Source of the DNA: JBKDZL01 sp047971145
Lineage (GTDB): Bacteria > Bacillota_I > Bacilli_A > Erysipelotrichales > Erysipelotrichaceae
Reading direction: 5' to 3'
Length of the DNA: 8,605 bases
NCBI GenBank assembly: GCA_047971145.1
Contig: JBKDZL010000037.1
Span: forward strand, 1-8,605
Below the pieces are notes generated by a model. It searched no databases. It was not told the origin of the DNA and was given only the letters and a program-made list of their open reading frames with translations. Of the stretch, positions 4,635 through 8,605 are shown piece after piece. A program made the position numbers and the translations under genes. Position 1 is the stretch's first letter. Each line of letters starts with the position of its first letter.

Positions 4635-7176
4635 AGTTTTATTAGTTGATGGCAATTCTTTATTTTTTAGAGCATATTTTGCAAGTGCCTATGGCCATAA
4701 AATGAGTACTAGTAGTGGTATTTATACTAATGCCGTTTTCACTTTTTCTAAAATGTTTTTTAATGCCTTGGCTGATTTAAAACCTGATAAAGTAGTTGTA
4801 GCATTTGATAGTGGTAAAAAAAGTACTAGGGTTGAGTACTGTCCGGAATATAAAGCTCACAGAAAAGAATTAGATCCTGAGTTAATAATGCAATTTCCCA
4901 TAGTTAGAGAATTATTAGATGCAGCAAAAATTATGAACTGTCATATTGATGGTATTGAAGCAGATGATATTATTGGCACTTTTTCTAAAAAATTTGCGGA
5001 TGATGAAGTGATTATTTTAACTAGTGATAAAGATTTACTACAACTTATTAGTGATAATACTACAGTTTATTTAACAAAAAGTGGCACTAGTAATTTAGTA
5101 AAAATGGATCATCAAGCCTTAGCTGATTTGTGGAGTATTACTCCTGAACAAGTAATTGATTTAAAAGGTTTAATGGGTGATAATAGTGATAATATTCCTG
5201 GTGTTAAAGGAGTCGGCGAAAAAACTGCCATTAAATTACTAAATCAATATCATAGTTTAGAAGGCATTTATGAGCATATCAATGATATTAAGGGGAAATT
5301 AAAAGAGAAGCTTATTAATGATAAAGAGCTAGCTTTTATTTCGAAAAAACTAGCTACCATTATTACTAATTGTGAGTTGGATTATACTGCTGATCAACTA
5401 ATACTTGATATTGATAATAATAGTTTGAATAAATTTTATACTAAATATGAAATGAGCTCATTAATTAGTTCTGTAGTTCAAGATATTAATATTAATGTTA
5501 ATATCACTAAAGATTTAGAATTAGATCTTAGTCAAACTTTTGCTATAGCATTAGACCATAATAATAATGAAATTTATGGTATTAGTTTTGCTCAAAATGA
5601 AAATACTTTTTATCTATTATGGTCTGATTTTGTTAATAGCTCATTTTTAAAAAAGGTTTTTAATAGTAAGACTTTAAAATATGTCTATGATTTAAAGACA
5701 ATAATGCACTTGTTATCAAGCCACAAACTTAGTTTTAATAATATTGATGATTTAATGTTAATTGCGAATTTGGTTGATAATTCTATAACTAATTACGAAG
5801 ATTTAATTAATAGTAATGGTTTAGCGCTTCCTTATAAGAAAAAAGATTTATATGGTACTGAAAAAAAACCTAAGTTAGCTGATATTAATATTAGAGCAGA
5901 ATATTATCAATTTATGAGTTCTTGTGTATTTTTACTCTTTAACAAGTATCTTAAATTATTAAATTCAGAGAAAATGTTGGATTTATATAATAATATAGAA
6001 CTACCGCTTACTTATGTATTGTATGATATGGAAAAAACTGGTATCAAAGTCGATTTGAGTATTTTACAAGCTCTAGAAAAAGAAAATTTAGAAAAAATAA
6101 ATGATTTGCGTGAGCAAATATATGCCTATGCTTTTTGCAAGTTCAATATTAACTCGCCTAAACAATTAGCTGAAGTACTATTTGATGAGTTGAAAATTAA
6201 GGCAACAAAAAAACGCTCTACTAATCAAGAGGAATTAGAAAAACTTCTTAATGATCATCCAATAATTGACTTAATTTTAGAATATCGCAAATATCAAAAA
6301 CTTTATTCTACCTATGCTGTAGGTTTACAAAAATATATCAAAGATGATAATAAGATCCACACTAATTACCAACAAGCTGTGGCTCAAACTGGTAGACTTA
6401 GCTCAATTGAGCCTAATCTTCAAAATATTAGTGTTAGAGATGAGAATACTAGAAAAATAAGAAAAGCATTTGTTGCGGATAATGATTATCTTTTATCCCT
6501 TGATTACTCGCAAGTTGAGCTTAGAATATTAGCTAGTATGGCTAATGATAATACTATGATTGAAACCTTTAAACAAGATTTAGATATTCATACTAGTACA
6601 GCTATGTCTATCTTCAATAAGTCTGTCAGTAATATTAATAGTTTGGACAGAAGAATGGCCAAAGCTGTTAATTTTGGTATCGTTTATGGCATTAGTGATT
6701 TTGGCTTAGCTAAACAATTACATATTTCTGTTTCAGAAGCAAAGTCTTTTATTGAAGATTATTTAAAAACTTACCCTAATATTAAAAAATATATGAGTGA
6801 AACAATCGAATATTGCCAAAAAAATAATTACGTTAAAACATTATGTAATAGAAAAAGGCATATTCCAGAAATCAATAATAGTAATTATATGATGAGAGAA
6901 TTTGGTAAAAGAGCAGCCATGAATGCTCCAATTCAAGGAAGTGCTGCCGATCTTATCAAAATTGCGATGATTAATGTCTACAATAAAATAAATGAAAATT
7001 CCCTTAAAAGTAAAATGATTTTAACTGTTCATGATGAATTGATTTTCGATGTTGTCGAAGAAGAGTTAGATCAATTAATTGCGCTAGCAAAATATGAAAT
7101 GGAACATGCTCTTAGTTTAAAAGTGCCTTTAAAAGTGGAATATAGTTATGCAAAAGATTGGTACGGTGCTAAATAA
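4627..7176 (+). CDS. polA: DNA polymerase I (5' nuclease plus polymerase; proofreading site degenerate)
   Basis: Repair and Okazaki-fragment-maturation polymerase, 849 aa, close to Gram-positive PolI in length. Residues 1-290 form the 5' nuclease/FEN domain with acidic metal ligands visible at D8, E111-D113-D114, D134-D136 and D185-D188 (GDNSDNIPGVKGVGEKTA). Residues about 300-440 align in place with the 3'-5' exonuclease domain but lack its carboxylates: the Exo I DxE position reads ALDHN, and no Exo III YxxxD is seen, so proofreading is probably absent, as in Bacillus PolI. The polymerase domain has motif A DYSQVELRILA (D626), O-helix R675-K679-F683-Y687, and motif C H802-D803-E804. F683 is the Phe type that discriminates against dideoxynucleotides. 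The start is GTG, supported by AGGAG at 4615-4619, seven bases upstream, and by the family start VLLVDGNS. It overlaps the lipoprotein stop by 8 bases and shares one base with mutM (TAATG), both suggesting translational coupling. Confidence 0.97.
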   Translation: MSKVLLVDGNSLFFRAYFASAYGHKMSTSSGIYTNAVFTFSKMFFNALADLKPDKVVVAFDSGKKSTRVEYCPEYKAHRKELDPELIMQFPIVRELLDAAKIMNCHIDGIEADDIIGTFSKKFADDEVIILTSDKDLLQLISDNTTVYLTKSGTSNLVKMDHQALADLWSITPEQVIDLKGLMGDNSDNIPGVKGVGEKTAIKLLNQYHSLEGIYEHINDIKGKLKEKLINDKELAFISKKLATIITNCELDYTADQLILDIDNNSLNKFYTKYEMSSLISSVVQDININVNITKDLELDLSQTFAIALDHNNNEIYGISFAQNENTFYLLWSDFVNSSFLKKVFNSKTLKYVYDLKTIMHLLSSHKLSFNNIDDLMLIANLVDNSITNYEDLINSNGLALPYKKKDLYGTEKKPKLADINIRAEYYQFMSSCVFLLFNKYLKLLNSEKMLDLYNNIELPLTYVLYDMEKTGIKVDLSILQALEKENLEKINDLREQIYAYAFCKFNINSPKQLAEVLFDELKIKATKKRSTNQEELEKLLNDHPIIDLILEYRKYQKLYSTYAVGLQKYIKDDNKIHTNYQQAVAQTGRLSSIEPNLQNISVRDENTRKIRKAFVADNDYLLSLDYSQVELRILASMANDNTMIETFKQDLDIHTSTAMSIFNKSVSNINSLDRRMAKAVNFGIVYGISDFGLAKQLHISVSEAKSFIEDYLKTYPNIKKYMSETIEYCQKNNYVKTLCNRKRHIPEINNSNYMMREFGKRAAMNAPIQGSAADLIKIAMINVYNKINENSLKSKMILTVHDELIFDVVEEELDQLIALAKYEMEHALSLKVPLKVEYSYAKDWYGAK

Positions 7177-8561
7177 TGCCAGAATTGCCTGAGGTAGAAA
7201 CAGTAATTAGAACGCTGGAGAAATTAATTAAAGATCAAAAAATTACTAAAGTTGAAGTCTTATACAATAATATAATTCATACACCTAAAGTAAACGAATT
7301 TAAACAGCAAATTTCTAATCAAAGTTTTAGAAAATTTAAAAGAAGAGTTAAGTACTTAATTTTTGAGCTTGATGATTATAACTTAGTAGTACACTTAAGA
7401 ATGGAAGGAAAGTTTTATTATCAAAAAGAATTAATTCTTGATAAACACTCACACATTATTTTTCATTTAGACACTGGTTACTTAGTATATCATGATATTA
7501 GGAAGTTTGGTCGGATGTACTTATACTCTAATGATAAAAATATAGATTGTTTAAATGGTCTTGGATATGAAGTAACTGATAAAGAAATGAGTGTGGAGTA
7601 TCTTTATGCTAAGGCTTTAAAGAGTAATTTTAATTTAAAACAATTTTTGCTTGATCAAACTATAATTTTAGGTATTGGTAATATTTATGCCAATGAAATT
7701 TGTTTTTTAATGAAAAAACATCCTTTAACTATGGTAAAAACTCTTAGTAAAAATGAATTAGCTGATTTAATTAGTATCAGTGATCAGGTCTTGAAAAAAG
7801 CTATTTCAATGGGAGGTACTACTATTAAAAGTTATACTTCATCACTTGGAGTTAGTGGTAGATTTCAACAAGAACTTTATGTTCATGGACGGCAATATCA
7901 AAATTGTAAATTATGTAATACTAGAATAATTAAAAGAAAGATTAATGGTCGTGGGAGTTATATTTGTCCCTGTTGTCAACCATACTACTACCATAGAGTT
8001 GCCTTAACTGGTATGATGGCTGCGGGCAAAAGTACTGTCATTAAGTATTTTAATGATTTAGGTTTTAAAACTATTGATTGTGATCAAGTAGTGGATGAAT
8101 TATTAAAGAAAGAAAAGGTGTTAAAACAAGTTGGTGAATTATTAAGTATTACTTTTACACAAAATCACCAAGAAAACAAAAAACAAATATCAGCCATTAT
8201 CTTTTCTGATCAGATTTTAAGAAAGCAATATGAACAATTAATATATCCCTTAGTCCTAAAAGAGTTAGCTAAAGTAGAACAAGGAATTTTTGAAGTACAA
8301 AGATTATTTGAGGCAAAATTTGCTGATTATTTTGACTTAACTATTGCAGTAGTTGCGGATGAGTTGATAATAGAGCGTAATCTTGCTAGTAGGGAAATGT
8401 TAAGTTTTACTAGTGCTAGAGCTAAATTACAACAAAACAGTAATTATTATTTGAAAAAAGCTGACTTAATCATTAATAATAATGGTAACAAAAAACAATT
8501 ATTAAAAAAAGTTAAAGAATTAGGTATAATAATTAAAGGTGAAAAAATATGTTTAAAATAG
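7176..8561 (+). CDS. mutM/coaE: MutM (Fpg) DNA glycosylase fused to CoaE dephospho-CoA kinase
   Basis: One 461-residue frame joins two enzymes that are normally separate neighbours. Residues 1-268 are a complete formamidopyrimidine-DNA glycosylase/AP lyase that removes 8-oxoguanine. They carry the N-terminal PELPEVE with catalytic P2 and E3, K59, the intercalation residues M76, R109 and F111 (HDIRKFGR), the H2TH segment GIGNIYANE with N169, and a zinc finger with C244, C247, C264 and C267 ending CPCCQ, the usual end of MutM. After only four linker residues, about 273-461 form a CoaE-like domain: P-loop GMMAAGKST at 279-287, DCD at 301-303, YP at 357-358, RLFE at 376-379 and ADLIINNNG near the end. 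CoaE phosphorylates dephospho-CoA in the final CoA step. The CoaE half is divergent: HP is YP and PLLFE is QRLFE. The first in-frame ATGs near the junction lie inside the P-loop, so separate CoaE production looks unlikely. The start shares base 7176 with the polA stop; no strong ribosome binding site, so coupling is inferred. Confidence 0.9.
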   Translation: MPELPEVETVIRTLEKLIKDQKITKVEVLYNNIIHTPKVNEFKQQISNQSFRKFKRRVKYLIFELDDYNLVVHLRMEGKFYYQKELILDKHSHIIFHLDTGYLVYHDIRKFGRMYLYSNDKNIDCLNGLGYEVTDKEMSVEYLYAKALKSNFNLKQFLLDQTIILGIGNIYANEICFLMKKHPLTMVKTLSKNELADLISISDQVLKKAISMGGTTIKSYTSSLGVSGRFQQELYVHGRQYQNCKLCNTRIIKRKINGRGSYICPCCQPYYYHRVALTGMMAAGKSTVIKYFNDLGFKTIDCDQVVDELLKKEKVLKQVGELLSITFTQNHQENKKQISAIIFSDQILRKQYEQLIYPLVLKELAKVEQGIFEVQRLFEAKFADYFDLTIAVVADELIIERNLASREMLSFTSARAKLQQNSNYYLKKADLIINNNGNKKQLLKKVKELGIIIKGEKICLK

Positions 8562-8605
8562 ATAGTATTTTTCAAGTGGAAAATAATATTAGTATTGATT
8601 TGAAT
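8549..8605 (+). CDS. Start of a further gene, possibly replication initiation protein DnaB, cut by window edge
   Basis: A frame opens at ATG 8549 and stays open to the window end (19 codons, starting MFKIDSIFQVENN). AGGTGA at 8537-8542, six bases before the ATG, is a good ribosome binding site. The frame overlaps the end of the MutM-CoaE gene by 13 bases, continuing the close packing of this operon. In Bacillus and relatives the genes after coaE lead to the Firmicutes-type dnaB and dnaI, so a DnaB-like primosome protein is the best guess, but the visible sequence is too short to confirm the family. nrdR or another gene is possible. Confidence 0.5.
   Translation, partial: MFKIDSIFQVENNISIDLN

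Noticed and set aside
5482..5505. Inverted repeat GATATTAA ... TTAATATC inside polA
   Set aside because: It lies in coding sequence for alternating Ile and Asn residues; with such AT-rich codons this arises easily and there is no T-tract or other signal.

Overview
The window is an AT-rich chromosomal segment of a low-G+C Gram-positive bacterium (Bacillota in the broad sense). It probably belongs to one of the AT-rich lineages near the Erysipelotrichia or the walled relatives of the Mollicutes. The evidence is the strong AAGGAGG-type ribosome binding sites, the Bacillus-type order dnaK-dnaJ and polA-mutM-coaE-(dnaB), a Gram-positive lipoprotein signal, and a PolI with a degenerate proofreading domain. 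Tryptophan is encoded by TGG. No full-length gene is interrupted by TGA, and all seven visible stop codons are TAA or TAG, so the standard bacterial code fits and a Mycoplasma-type code does not. All genes lie on the + strand. The lineage call is inference from gene order and composition only.

Region 1 (1-2772) is the end of a heat-shock operon: the 3' part of dnaK, a strong hairpin without a T-tract, then complete dnaJ, closed by an intrinsic terminator whose 5' arm overlaps the dnaJ stop codon.

Region 2 (2773-3633) holds a 35-codon membrane-peptide gene with an excellent ribosome binding site and its own terminator, which again overlaps the stop codon. radC follows with no visible ribosome binding site, only 12 bases after that terminator stem. 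The peptide may be an independent small protein or a leader that controls read-through into radC.

Region 3 (3640-8605) starts at an extended -10 promoter placed so close to the gene that transcription should begin inside the ribosome binding site. It drives a tightly overlapping series: a ZnuA/PsaA-like lipoprotein, polA, a single-ORF fusion of mutM with coaE, and the first 19 codons of a further gene, probably the Firmicutes-type dnaB by gene order. Junction overlaps are 8, 1 and 13 bases. The set joins DNA repair synthesis (PolI), 8-oxoguanine removal (MutM) and the last step of coenzyme A synthesis (CoaE), with an unexpected lipoprotein at the head.

The least ordinary items are the MutM-CoaE fusion, the ZnuA-like lipoprotein with no histidine at all, and the small peptide gene with overlapping terminator ahead of radC. 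No mobile element, CRISPR array, tRNA or rRNA was seen, and no gene-free stretch exceeds 300 bases.
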